Shown here piece by piece: positions 25,538-37,981 of a stretch of DNA of 64,000 nucleotides. The stretch is from Osedax frankpressi. Its lineage: Eukaryota > Annelida > Polychaeta > Sabellida > Siboglinidae. The notes under the pieces are model-generated. The model was given only the letters and a program-made list of their open reading frames with translations, was not told the DNA's origin and did not search any database. A program made the translations under genes and the position numbers. How positions within the stretch are numbered: the first letter of the stretch is position 1; the number at the start of each line of letters is the position of its first letter. The stretch lies in contig OZ038315.1 of the NCBI GenBank assembly GCA_964035775.1, forward strand, positions 34,037,828-34,101,827. The letters are read 5' to 3'.

Positions 25538-28500
25538 ATAGTTTATATATATGTATATAGATATATAAATATACCCATAAATTGATCGAAGATTAGATAC
25601 TATTTTCTCTATAATCTTTGATTCAGTTGTGTGTATGTCACCTCTGAACTAATGCTCTCTTCTCTCGTTGATTACATTCGCATGTAAATTACAGATCTTC
25701 TTGTATGCTTATGAGTAACAAAATTCGCAGTTTCAGTGTCAGCATCCCTAGAAAACCACTGACAGTCATGGTTAGAGGAGGAGATAGGGGAGGAGATAGG
25801 GGAGGAGATATGGGAGGAGTTATGGGAGGAGATAGGTGAGGAGATAGGTGAGGAGATAGGGGAGGAGATAGGGGAGGAGATAGGGGAGGAGATATGGGAG
25901 GAGTTATGGGAGGAGATAGGTGAGGAGATAGGTGAGGAGATAGGTGAGGAGATAGGGGAGGAGATAGGGGAGGAGATAGGGGAGGAGATAGTGGAGGAGA
26001 TATGGGAGGAGTTATGGGAGGAGATAGGTGAGGAGATAGGTGAGGAATTAGGATAGGAGATATGGGAGGAGATAGGGGAGAAGTTAGGGGAGGAGTTAGG
26101 TGGGGAGATAGGGGAGGAGATAGGGAGGATATAGGGGAGGAGATAGGGGAGGATATAGGTGAGGAGTTAGGTGAGGAGATAGAGGAGGAGATATGTGATG
26201 AGATATGGGAGGAGATAGGGAGGATATAGGGGAGGAGATAGGGGAGGAGATAGGTGAGGAGATAGGGGGTGAGATAGGGGAGAAGTTATGGGAGGAGAAA
26301 TAGGGGAGGAGATAGGAGAAGATATAGGGGAGGAGATAGGGGAGGAGATAGGTGAGGAGATAGGTGAGGAATTAGGAGAGGAGATATGGGAGGAGATATG
26401 GGAGGAGATATGGGAGGAGATATGGGAGGAGATATGGGAGGAGTTAGGTGAGGAGATAGTGGAGGAGATAGGGGATATGTTATGGGAGGAGTTATGGGAA
26501 GAGGAATAGGTGGGAGGGGAAGTTATGGGAGGAGATTGGAAAGGAATTGGGGGAGGAGATATGAGAGGAGATAGGTGAGGAGATATGGGAGGAGATAGGT
26601 GAGGAATTAGAGGAGGAGATAGGGGAGGAGATAGGGGAGGAGATATGTGATGAGATATGGGAGGAGATAGGGGAGGAGTTAGGAGATAGGGGATGAGGAA
26701 TAGGGGAGGAGATAGGGGAGGAATTAGGAGAGGAGATAGGGGAGGAGATATGGGAGGAGATAGGTGAGGAGATATGGGAGGAGATAGGGGAGGAGTTGGT
26801 GTAGGAGATAGGGGAGGAATTAGGGGAGGAGATAGGGGAGGAGATAGGGAGGAGATAGGGGAGCAGTTATGGGAGGAGTTATGGGATGAGGAATAGGGGA
26901 GGAGATAGAGGAGAAGTTAGGGGAGGAGTTAGGGGAGGATATAGAGGAGGGTATAGGGGAAGAGATAGGTGAGGAGATAGGGGAGGAGATAGAGGAGGAG
27001 ATAGGGGAGGTGGTATGGGAAGAGATAGGGGAGGAGTTGGAGAGGAGTTAGGGGAGGAGTTCGGGGAGGAGTTCGGGGAGGAGTTAATATGGGTTAGGGG
27101 ATGAGTTAGGGGAGGGGATAGGGGAAGTAGATAGGGGATAAGATAGGGGAGACGATAGGTGAGGAGATAGTGATGAATGTAAGTGGTTAAGACCGGAAAC
27201 TAACTTCTAGCCCTAACCATTTAACCTCTCATTTCTAATCTCCTCCTCGCAATCCGACATATCCACCTAAAACCCACATTGCACGACGTACTACCTCTCA
27301 CTCCAACCCCCACTCCAACCCGCACTACCTGCACCTCTACCGTAATCCTCGCCTCAAACCCCATACCCCTCTCTAAACCCTCTCCCCAGTCGTCGTGCCA
27401 CGAGAGTGAAGTTAATGCCGTAAAGTGGAGTCCTTCAGGTAATATGTTTGCTTCCGGTGGTGCTGATCGCAAAGTTAAGATCTGGAAGAATAGTTCAGGT
27501 TAACAATACATTATCGACCTCAGTTAGACATTTCATAGATCTTAGTTAGACCTTACTTGCCTTATGTAGATCTTACTCAGATCTTACTTAACTTATGTAG
27601 ATCTTAGTTAGACCTTACTTACCTTATGTAGATTTTAGTTAGACCTTACTTACCTTATGTAGATCTTACTCAGATATTACTTAACTTATGTAGATCTTAG
27701 TTAGACCTTACTTACCTTATGTAGATCTTAGTTAGACCTTACTTACCTTATGTAGATCTTAGTTAGACCTTACTTACCTTATGTAGATCTTAGTTAGACC
27801 TTTCTTACCTTATGTAGATCTTACTCAGACCTTACTTACCTTATGTAGATCTTACTTACCTTATGTAGATCTTAGTTAGATCTTACTTACCTCATGTAGA
27901 TCTTACTCAGACCTTACTTACCTTAGTTATACCTTACTTACCTTAGTTATACCTTACTTACCTTAAGTAGATCTTAGTTAGACCTTACTTACCTTATGTA
28001 GATCTTACTTAGACTTTGCTAATACCACTATCAACATTACCATTGCGATCTCGACATTACCCCCACCTCTAACTACCACCGCTGTTAAGGAACATTAAAG
28101 CATTTCTAGATACGGGGGCGAGTTCAATAGCTCCATGGGCCATTTCCACGGTTCCCGGGCAAGGTCCCTGCGGCGAGCTACTACATACACAGCCGCCGTC
28201 GGTTTGCAGGTAAATTCAACACCCACTGCACATTCGTGGGGTGCAATAAGGCCGTGACCTCTGTAGAGTTCAGCGTCGAAGAGAATCGTATCATGGCCAC
28301 GAGTTACGACTATGCAGCGAGGGTCTGGAACATCAACAGTAAACGCTTGGAGGTCGGTATGTTTGGGTTCATAGGTCGGTAGGTTTAGGGTGCATAGGTC
28401 AGGCCGACGTAGTACTAGAAATACTTCATTTCACTCATACTCAACTTCACTCACCACTCATTACACTCTCATTTTCACTCCACCAGTCATTACACTCTCA

Positions 28501-31500
28501 CCCTCCACTCCAACAGTCATTGCACTCTCACTCTCCACTCCACCATTCATTACACTCCCACTCTCCACTCCACCACTCATTACACTCTCATCCTCCACTC
28601 CACCAGTCTTTACACACTCACCTATTCATTCTCCCACACATTTCCCTATATCAATCCCTCTCAGCACACCCTGACCGGACACACGGACAAGGTGATGGCC
28701 GGCAAATTCATGACTGACCAGGAGATGGCAATTACGGGCAGCTATGACTCCACGATACGCTGTTGGGACCTGAAGAGGAGTAAAGGTCAGCGGGGGATTA
28801 AATTTACCCACGAATTCTCTGGTCGGTGTTAAATGGCTTTCAAAGGTTTTAGAGCCGGATTCAAATGCGTTACGTACGCGAATAAGAAATTACGACGGCT
28901 AAACTAATAATGTTCTCTAAATTCTCTATGAATAACGGAAAACGCACAGAAACCTCTTTTTCTAACCCACTTCAACTCGAGTCCTCTTCCTATAGTGGAC
29001 TCCAGTAACACCTAAGATTATTGCTAATAACAATAATAATAATAGTAATTAGATAGTATAATATTATAACTAATAATAGTAATAGAAGTAATATTAATTT
29101 AAATATTATTAATAATAATATTAGAAATAATAATAGTATATTAATAATATTACCATATTTGCTTAATTAATTTGATAATCCCATCATAGCGAATATAAAT
29201 AAAGAATTAAATACGTTACATCAAATTACAAGCGCAGTATTCAAGACAATTTTCGTGGGGTCACGCTGTAATGACCTTGTGACCTTTGAATCCATATTGA
29301 TCAGTGGCCACCAAAATAAAAGAGTGCAATTCTACGACATGAGATGCCTGGATGTAGTAGATAATATTGATATGCAAGATGTTGTCACATCCCTGGATCA
29401 CTCTATAGGTTTGCAATGTGAATACAGAAGTTGAAATATGTAGATGAAGTGGAATTTCAGTACAAAGTGGCATTTATGAATTGCGAAATGCGACCAATAT
29501 TAGGACAGTAAATAAAGCAATGTTCAATACCAGTTAACATGCTTTGAAAATACCGTTGACATGTTACAAATATTTCCTTTCAACTGCTTTCGCACTCATA
29601 TTTCATTATCTATCGATTTTAAGATTTCAATAAATTTCAGATAAAAACGCTGAGTTTAATGTTATTTTAATATCCTCAAATGTCTCATTAGTTTAATTAT
29701 ATCTTAATTTAATATAATAACTAAATAGTTTGATTGATATATTTTATATTTATAAGTTTTGCCTTGAAAATGTATTTAACTTAGTATTTTACTTGATATC
29801 AAAAAATATTAATCTCTCAATAATTTGTGAATTAATTTCAAAATCTCCACCTTTTAATATACAATTTAAAAATCATTTATGTAATGTAATTGTAACAAAA
29901 TATGTATCAAATTTTATCATAAGCACTAAAAACTTATAAATATCATTTTTAGCTTTTAATTCAAGCTTTATTGCACCTTATAAGTTTAAATCTAAAAGAA
30001 GAGGCATTGCCTACCTAAGCTAACATTAAGCCTTTACATGTTTACTTATTAGACTCTATTTGCCAGAATTATGTTATCCACTGTACCCTGAATTGCGATC
30101 ACCATTCCAAATATGATATCTACTTCCTCCTCATCTCATCATCTCATGGTCCCTGACCTATGACCCTACGTACCTCCTCTACATTGTAATCCGGACAATA
30201 CCTTTACTCTTAACCATCTATTTTAGAGCACCCACTTGTACCCCAGACTCAAAGCCCTACTTCCCGGACTTCGTATACAGCTAATATCCCTTTTGCGCTC
30301 CATTCGCAGGTCCTTATACTCGACCCTTGACCTTACAGATCGTAACTCCCTCCTCGTCTGCTCGAGAGATTGTCAGCTCTCAGTAATTGATCTGCGTACA
30401 AACCAAATACGCTTACAGTGCAAAAGCGAAGGCTTCCGGGTTCCATTCAACTACTCGAGGGCTGTATTCAGGTTGGTAGAGATGGGGGACTGTATTCAGG
30501 TTGGTAGAGATGGAGGCCTGTATTCAGGTTGGTAGAGATGGAGGACTGTATTCAGGTTGGTAGAGATGGGGGGGGCTGTATTCAGGTTGGTAGAGATGGG
30601 GGACTGTATTCAGGTTGGTAGAGATGGAGGGCTGTATTCAGGTTGGTAGAGATGGAGGACTGTATTCAGGTTGGTAGAGATGGAGGACTGTATTCAGGTT
30701 GGTAGAGATGGAGGGCTGTATTCAGGTTGGTAGAGATGGAGGACTGTATTAGGGTTGGTAGAGATGGAGGACTGTATTCAGGTTGGTAGAGATGGAGGGC
30801 TGTATTCAGGTTGGTAGAGATGTAGGGCTTTATTCAGGTTGGTAGAGATGGGGAATTGTATTCAGGTTGGTAGTGATGGGGGACTGTGTTTAGGTTGGTA
30901 GAGATGGGGGTCTGTATTCAGGTTGGTAGAGATGGAGGGCTGTATTCAGGTTGGTAGAGATGGAGGGCTGTATTCAGGTTGGTAGAGATAGAGGACTGTA
31001 TTCAGGTTGGTAGAGATGGGGGACTGTATTCAGGTTGGTAGAGATGGAGGACTGTATTCAGGTTGGTAGAGATGGAGGGCTGTATTCAGGTTAGTAGAGA
31101 TGGAGGGCTGTATTCAGGTTGGTAGAGATGGGGAATTGTATTCAGGTTGGTAGAGATGGGGGACTGTGTTTAGGTTGGTAGAGATGGGGGTCTGTATTCA
31201 GGTTGGTAGAGATGGGGGACTGTATTCAGGTTGGTAGAGATGGGGGACTGTATTCAGGTTGGTAGAGATGGGGGGGGGGGCTGTATTCAGGTTGGTAGAG
31301 ATGGAGGGCTGTATTCAGGTTGGTAGAGATGGAGGGCTGTATTCAGGTTGGTAGAGATGGGGGGGGGGGGCTGTATTCAGGTTGGTAGAGATGGAGGGCT
31401 GTATTCAGGTTGGTAGAGATGGAGGGCTGTATTCAGGTTGGTAGAGATGGGGAATTGTATTCAGGTTGGTAGAGATGGGGGACTGTGTTTAGGTTGGTAG

Positions 31501-34010
31501 AGATGGGGGTCTGTATTCAGGTTGGTAGAGATGGAGGGCTGTATTCAGGTTGGTAGAGATGGGGAATTGTATTCAGGTTGGTAGAGATGGGGGACTGTGT
31601 TTAGGTTGGTAGAGATGGGGGTCTGTATTCAGGTTGGTAGAGATGGAGGGCTGTATTCAGGTTGGTAGAGATGGAGGACTGTATTCAGGTTGGTAGAGAT
31701 GGAGGACTGTATTCAGGTTGGTAGAGATGGAGGACTGTATTCAGGTTGGTAGAGATGGAGGACTGTATTCAGGTTGGTAGAGATGGAGGGCTGTATTCAG
31801 GTTGGTAGAGATAGAGGACTGTATTAGGGTTGGTAGAGATGGGGGACTGTATTCAGGTTGGTAGAGATAGAGGATTGTATTCAGGTTGGTAGAGATGGGG
31901 GACTGTATTCAGGTTGGTAGAGATGGAGGGCTGTATTCAGGTTGGTAGAGATGGAGGGCTGTATTCAGGTTAGTAGAGATGGAGGGCTGTATTCAGGTTG
32001 GTAGAGATGGAGGACTGTATTACGGTTGGTAGAGATGGAGGGCTGTATTCAGGTTGGTAGAGATGGGGGACTGTATTCAGGTTGGTAGAGATGGGGGACT
32101 GTGTTCAGGTTGGTAGAGATGGAGGGCTGTATTCAGGTTGGTAGAGATGGAGGACTGTATTCAGGTTGGTAGAGATAGAGGACTGTATTCAGGTTGGTAG
32201 AGATAGAGGACTGTATTCAGGTTGGTAGAGATGGAGGACTGTATTCAGGTTGGTAGAGATGGGGGACTGTATTCAGGTTGGTAGAGATGGAGGGCTGTAT
32301 TCAGGTTGGTAGAGATGGAGGGCTGTATTCAGGTTGGTAGAGATGGAGGGCTGTATTCAGGTTGGTAGAGATGGAGGGCTGTATTCAGGTTGGTAGAGAT
32401 GGAGGGCTGTATTCAGGTTAGTAGAGATGGGGGACTGTATTCAGGTTGGTAGAGATGGGGGACTGTGTTCAGGTTGGTAGAGATGGAGGGCAGGAATTTA
32501 TACTCTATGCTACTACTCTCTACACATTACATTACACTACACATTACACTACACATTACACTACACATTACACTACACATTACACTACACATTACACTAC
32601 ACATTACACTACACATTACACTACACATTACACTACACATTACACTACACATTACACTACACTACACATTACACTACACATTACACTACACATTACACTA
32701 CACATTACACTACACATTACACTACACAATACATTACACTATACATTACACTACACATTATACTACACTATACACTACACATTACACTATATATTACACT
32801 ACACATTACACTACACTTTACACTATACATTACACTACACATTACACAATATATTACACTACACTATACACTACACATTACACTACACATTACACTACAC
32901 ATTACATTACACATTACATTACACTATACACTACACATTACACTACACATTACATTACACATTACACTACACTATACACTACACATTACACTACACATTA
33001 CACTACACATTACACTACACATTACACTACACATTACACTACACATTACACTACACATTACACTACACATTACACTACACATTACACTACACATTACACT
33101 ACACATTACACTACACATTACACTACACATTACACTACACATTACACTACACATAACACTACACATTACACTACACATTACATTACACATTACACTACAC
33201 ATTAATCTACACATTACACTACACATTACACTACACATTACACTACACATTACACTACACATTACACTACACATTACACTACACATTACACTACACATTA
33301 CACTACACATTACACTACACATTACACTACACATTACACTACACATAACACTACTGCTCTATTAGAAATGCGGGATACAGACCAAAATATTGCAATGTCC
33401 GTCAATAGATTCAAAACTAATATCTCAGTTATGCAAGACTTTCTTCTTAGTCGCTTTGAGTCAGTTTTAGTTCATTACAATGACTTCATCTTGACTTTGA
33501 ATTATAGTCCTGACTCGGAGTTTATGATGGCTGGATCTGCTGGCGGAGACCTGTTCATCTGGAATACTAGAGACGCCAAATGTGAAGCTCGACTTCTCTC
33601 TCACAAGTTAACTATTGCAGTTTATTCCTTATAGAATATTTGTTGTGTATGTGTAACGGGTGATTACATTAAAAGCATAAATAATTTCAATTTATTTATT
33701 TATTTCTTACTAATTACTGTCAATGTGAAATTATATAGAATCGAAATCAAATTGTTTTCATTTTTTTTTTACAATATATTTTACAATAGATTTACTTTTG
33801 TATACCAAAAAAACTTCATAAGTAAACGTGTTTGGTGCAAAAAACGTAAATGAATCATTTACTATGTTATTTAATTTAAAACCTAATAAAGTTCATACGA
33901 CCTATGAACCCCATAGCGCTGACGTCGTCGCCACGTCGTGGAACGTGAACGGAAACACTTTGGTAAGCTGCGACATTAAGAAATGCATCACGGTGTGGGC
34001 GGACCATTGA
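21295..34010 (+). CDS. ATG16: ATG16, autophagy-related protein 16 with WD40 domain, complete gene
   Basis: ATG16 scaffolds the ATG12-ATG5 conjugate and directs LC3/Atg8 lipidation at membranes. Fourteen exons join in frame to exactly 515 codons with the stop: 21295-21379, 23544-23637, 23864-23957, 24131-24195, 24606-24696, 24761-24865, 25138-25278, 27390-27498, 28210-28352, 28665-28785, 29238-29408, 30339-30471, 33508-33606, 33917-34010. Exon 1 carries W3, I7, L11 and R14 with the spacing of the human ATG5-binding helix (W13, I17, L21, R24). Residues 30-225 are coiled coil ([19 protein letters not shown]-like GLISRLK, EEAAKE). Residues 226-514 form seven WD40 blades, from [14 protein letters not shown] to ITVWADH. 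Human ATG16L1 has 607 residues; nearly all the missing length is the linker between coiled coil and propeller. Weak points are the GTACCC donor of exon 7 and the acceptor of exon 12, chosen over 30309 because only it keeps phase and fits the family. Confidence 0.94.
21380..23543. other. ATG16 intron 1
   Basis: It has a consensus GTAAGT donor and a CAAATAG acceptor. The first base left by exon 1 completes a His codon with exon 2, giving SHNKLSE against human QYNKLLE. It is AT-rich and includes an (AT)n run at 22122-22144 and a hairpin at 22335-22387. A 69-codon frame at 21852-22061 is not supported as a gene. Confidence 0.85.
22335..22387. repeat. 53-bp hairpin in ATG16 intron 1
   Basis: GTTATTTATAATTTTATTGG and the inverted CCAATAGAATCATAAATAAC form a near-perfect stem with two mismatches and almost no loop. 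This could be a very small inverted-repeat element. I see no clear target duplication. Confidence 0.7.
24697..24760 (+). other. ATG16 intron 5, 64 bp
   Basis: The shortest intron in the window, GTTACC...CTCCAG, and much richer in GC than the kilobase-long AT-rich introns around it. Its length is not a multiple of three, so retention would shift the frame and stop at 24771. Confidence 0.85.
25450..25570. repeat. (AT)n-rich microsatellite in ATG16 intron 7
   Basis: Runs of TATATA interspersed with TAATAGTT and ATGT. Confidence 0.9.
25769..27175 (+). repeat. 12-bp purine-rich satellite (GGAGGAGATAGG) in ATG16 intron 7
   Basis: About 1.4 kb of variant units, almost pyrimidine-free on the plus strand apart from T in ATA/TTA/GTG positions. 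It makes up most of the intron between the coiled-coil and WD40 exons. A Gly-Glu-Glu-rich 73-codon frame (26288-26509) inside it is a by-product of the repeat. Confidence 0.96.
27513..28020. repeat. 31-bp minisatellite in ATG16 intron 8
   Basis: About 16 units of ACCTTATGTAGATCTTAGTT + AGACCTTACTT, starting some 15 bp after the exon 8 donor. Confidence 0.93.
28400..28640. repeat. 30-bp minisatellite in ATG16 intron 9
   Basis: About eight units built on CATTACACTCTCACTCTCCA + CTCCACCAGT, pyrimidine-rich on the plus strand, running towards the exon 10 acceptor. Confidence 0.9.
29409..30338. other. ATG16 intron 11
   Basis: AT-rich, with GTTTGC as donor and CCTTACAG as acceptor. With these sites the frame reads [19 protein letters not shown], matching human ITALDLNPERTELLSCSRD without a gap. 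No gene or array lies within it; a 69-codon frame at 29730-29939 has AT-rich noncoding composition. Confidence 0.8.
30462..32490. repeat. 28-bp minisatellite repeating the ATG16 exon 12 / intron 12 boundary, about 70 copies
   Basis: The unit CTGTATTCAG/GTTGGTAGAG + ATGGAGGG starts with the last 10 coding bases of exon 12 and runs through its 5' splice site. Every unit therefore carries the same donor context. Variants include TGTTTAGG, AATTG and units with runs of up to about 10 G (near 31270 and 31362). All three frames meet the TAG of GGTAGAG within a few units. Confidence 0.97.
32520..33352. repeat. 12-bp satellite (ACACTACACATT) in ATG16 intron 12, about 69 units
   Basis: It follows the 28-bp array after about 30 bp and ends about 155 bp before exon 13. 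Some units are shortened or variant. It is equivalent to 1-356. Confidence 0.97.
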
Positions 34011-36770
34011 AATGTAACTCTAGGTATACTGGTGATACGAGATGCCAGCCGACATTCGAAGGTGTACCTGCTAGAGATGGGTGGAGTGATGTCTAATGGT
34101 CGACTTCAAGGATTTCCGCTGTTGATATTTTATATTTTATACGCACCATAATAATAACTTTTTTAAAAAGCTTACCATGATATATGAAACGATGTTATTC
34201 ATTATATGTATATTTAATGATTTTTTATGATATAATCTAATCATAGATTTATAATATGATTATTAATTTGTTGTAGGTGCTTATATTCTAATTCAATTAT
34301 ATTACCTTTTTTATGAGCTGATTATTAATATTATTATGTTATTTTGATTTTGAATTATTGAGTCATTTGATTAATAAATAATATGTTATAATATATCAAT
34401 ATCATTTTACCTATAATGGTAATTATAATTAAACACATGTATATATATATACATATATATGCATAAATCTAAAACAAGTTTTATAATAAAATATTAATAT
34501 TTTTAATTATCAAAAATATAATTTATTTTATAATTAAATATATATAGATACTTTCTTGATTTAATTTAAATATAATAATTAGTTTATTATTTATTCTTTA
34601 CAAAAGTTATTGGAGTAATATTTGATTCTCATTAATTTAACATTACAATTTATATAATTTATAAAATTTATGAATATATTTATATAATCTTATATTATCT
34701 ATTATTCTTTCATATATGATAATTTGTGGAAGGAAAAATGGATTGACATAATCAGTAACAAATTCAAAATATATATTCATATCGTCAGTCTTTAAAATAC
34801 ATTATAATTAAAATTCAATATGAGTGTTTTACTCCGAATTCCTAATGTGTTCAACATATCTAGGAATGTAATAAATAATTCATTTTTAACATGCAATAAA
34901 TTATCTACAGGTTTATTAACGTAGTACATACATCGTACGTGGATCCTATGTATTTTAATAACTTGATTTCATTTAATTGTGATATTTTAATTAACTCTCA
35001 AGTTGTATAATTAATCATTCTAAATGCGAGTATTTAAATAGTATAATTTAAAATTTGTCATATATATAAATATCTCTATAATCATTAAATATATAAAATT
35101 TATAAAACTATTCAGTGATAAAAATGTGTATGTCTTATTAGTAAATATCGATAGAAGCTATAATTATAAATGTTTATTTGCGCACGACTTCGGAATCTAC
35201 TTAGAAATATATATTATATATATAATAATCTATCTACATAGTATATGTATAGCATTATATATTTTATGAACCATACTATATTTTGTATGTAGTAATAGCT
35301 GATTATTATTCACAAATAATAGTTAATAGTTTTCGTAATTATTAATTATCATATTATAATAATGAACATATATTATTCTACGATGTAATAGCCTAATATA
35401 GTATGCTGCACCGTTGCTGTTACTAAAAGGTAAACATCAATATACAGATATTTCATATAGATTCAAACATGGTTATAAAAATATATGTATATAAGCTATT
35501 TAATGAATTCAACATTATATTATTTAAATAAATAATGAAGTGGGGTACAACTGAATTATATAAAAATGAATTACATCTTTATAATATTATATATAATGTA
35601 TAATGTAAGCTTCCAATAATATATATTAGTATAACAATAATATGCATATTTGTTCCATCTGATTTGGATATTTATTTTTAAGAAATTTAAATTGTATCCC
35701 ATAATATCAATAGACTAAAATATTATTGCAGATATATCCATAAACTTTGGTTAGATGTAAGAAATATATTAATAGACATATTTTATATGAAATATATTAC
35801 ATTGTATTCTAGAAATATATTTATATATATTAAATACTATAATTATAGAGTATAGAGTACTGTATCCAATAATATTCTATATTTATGGCATCATACTAAT
35901 ATAATCAATTATTTTTTTTTAAATACATCATATGCAATATTTTACTAATTAATATCTATAGTTAATTATCAACTTTAAAATTAGCAATATATTAAATAAA
36001 TATTTGCAAAAATTTACATTTTTCAATATAATAATAATTGTACAAGTATAGAATTATACATAAAAAGGTGCATTTTTCATCACATAATAGACTTTTTGTT
36101 TTATATAAAAAAGTTAGTTTTTGTTTAAAATAAAATTTATATTAACTTTATTTAAATGAAAAAATAATATTAAATTATGAATTATTAATACACCCATTCA
36201 TGTTTATGAAATTATAAACTTTGATAATAATTTAATAGCATATTCTAAGTCTAGTGAAGTATATAAGTTAATGTATTGTACATTTATTTAATTATCACCT
36301 CACAAGTGAATCACATAAATTGTAATACTAACTTACATGATACATTATACATATCTGCGTTAATGTAAATCTTTGCAATTTAGATTGTTAATTACAATAA
36401 TTAATCTATAATTATAAAAAAAATACCGCTGGTATACTAATCCACTACAAATTGATTAAATGAAATTCTCTTTATTTAATAGCTTTTTGTATATAAGTTT
36501 AGAATATAGTAGACCATATTATAGCCATTTATATTAATCTTATGTAAAATCATCAATCATTTGGAATATGTTTGTATTTTATAAATACCATACTATATTC
36601 TATATAATGTAAATATTATATATTTAATTCTATTTACATAAAATTTGATTTTCCTAGTTCAATTTTCACATGCAAATAAGATGTATTTTGTAATCACTGC
36701 ATATTTTATTTATGTTACTTTTCCTGTATGCTGTGAATATACAGGATACATTACCAATTTTTATCTCTAT

Positions 36771-36806
<36 letters not shown>

Positions 36807-37831
36807 TGATACTTTCTTGATATATATTCATACAGTTAATTTTTTTCATTAGTGAATTACAGTGTATAAATATATTTATAGTATAAATAAATACAGATTA
36901 TGTATCAAGCGTGTATTATATATAAATGTACATATCCCTACCTAAAAACGTCAATAAATCTATACTAAACATTAACCTATGCAGAAATGCAATTTTATTT
37001 ACTATGTCTTATTCCTTTGTACAAAATTTGGTGAATTTATAATATTAATTTTAATATGATACAAATATCATTATTATAATTAAGAATTGATTAAATCAAT
37101 AAACTAGTTTATAGACATGTCTATTTATTACTCTAGTGAGTGTCTAGGCTTCTTAATCTATAGTTACATCAAACAAATGGTATGCTATAATTATACAACA
37201 AGTAAATCGTTACTGGTACATATAGGTTCTTTCTAATTATTATTTTCTATTTTATTACTATAAGAATAATATCTAGCAAGAATATTCATATTGTTTGGTT
37301 TTTGACTCATATTTTTTAATAGTTTTAAATAAACAATTGATCCTTTGAAAATAATTATAATGTATCCTTGATAAAATAATGTAATTATATATTATTCAGT
37401 ATATTATAGAATTTATTAAGAACACTAAAACCAATACATATTATATAAATTTTAATAAAAACTTAACAAATTGTATTAGAAACAAATAAAAATATGCAAA
37501 ATTAATAATCAAACTTGTCTATAATTCTTCATCCAATAAGTTTTCCATATATTGTTTTTATTCATTACTCAAGTTAAACAATATGTTTGCTTTATTTGAC
37601 TATAAGTTTACATATAGATTTTCTATTTCATTAAAGTAAATACTCTATACAATTTAATATTCGCTTCTATCCCCGACTACTTCGCAGTCAGCCGAGATGA
37701 CAGCGTCGGATTCATAGGACTCGGCAACATGGGCGGTCACATGGCTCACAATCTCTTGAAGCACGGACACAACGTCGTAGTTTGCGATAAGTCTTCAGAT
37801 GCGATGGAATCCCTCGTGTTGTCAGGTCAGC

Positions 37832-37981
37832 GGAAATGGAGAGGACGGAGGAGGGAGGAAGAAGGATAAAGGGATGGAAGGTCCGAGGTCATAGGGAAGG
37901 AGGACGTAGGGAGGGAGGGAAGGGCGGAGGGAGGGAAGGGTGGGAGGAAGGGGGGAAGAGGGAAGAGGACAAAGGGAGGTC
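37832..37981 (+). other. Purine-rich tract at the start of HIBADH intron 2 (A2)
   Basis: Counterpart of 4826-4975, with one visible change (GGTCAGAG for GGTCTGAG). Confidence 0.8.

Noticed and set aside
30310-30338. ATG16 exon 12 starting at the CGCAG acceptor
   Set aside because: It breaks the phase with exon 11 and would duplicate the part of the blade already encoded by VTSLDHSI.
32446-33346. Long open frames of Thr-His-Tyr, Leu-His-Ile and Met-Cys-Ser-Val repeats on both strands
   Set aside because: They follow from a 12-bp repeat without stops and occur in several frames at once, inside an ATG16 intron.
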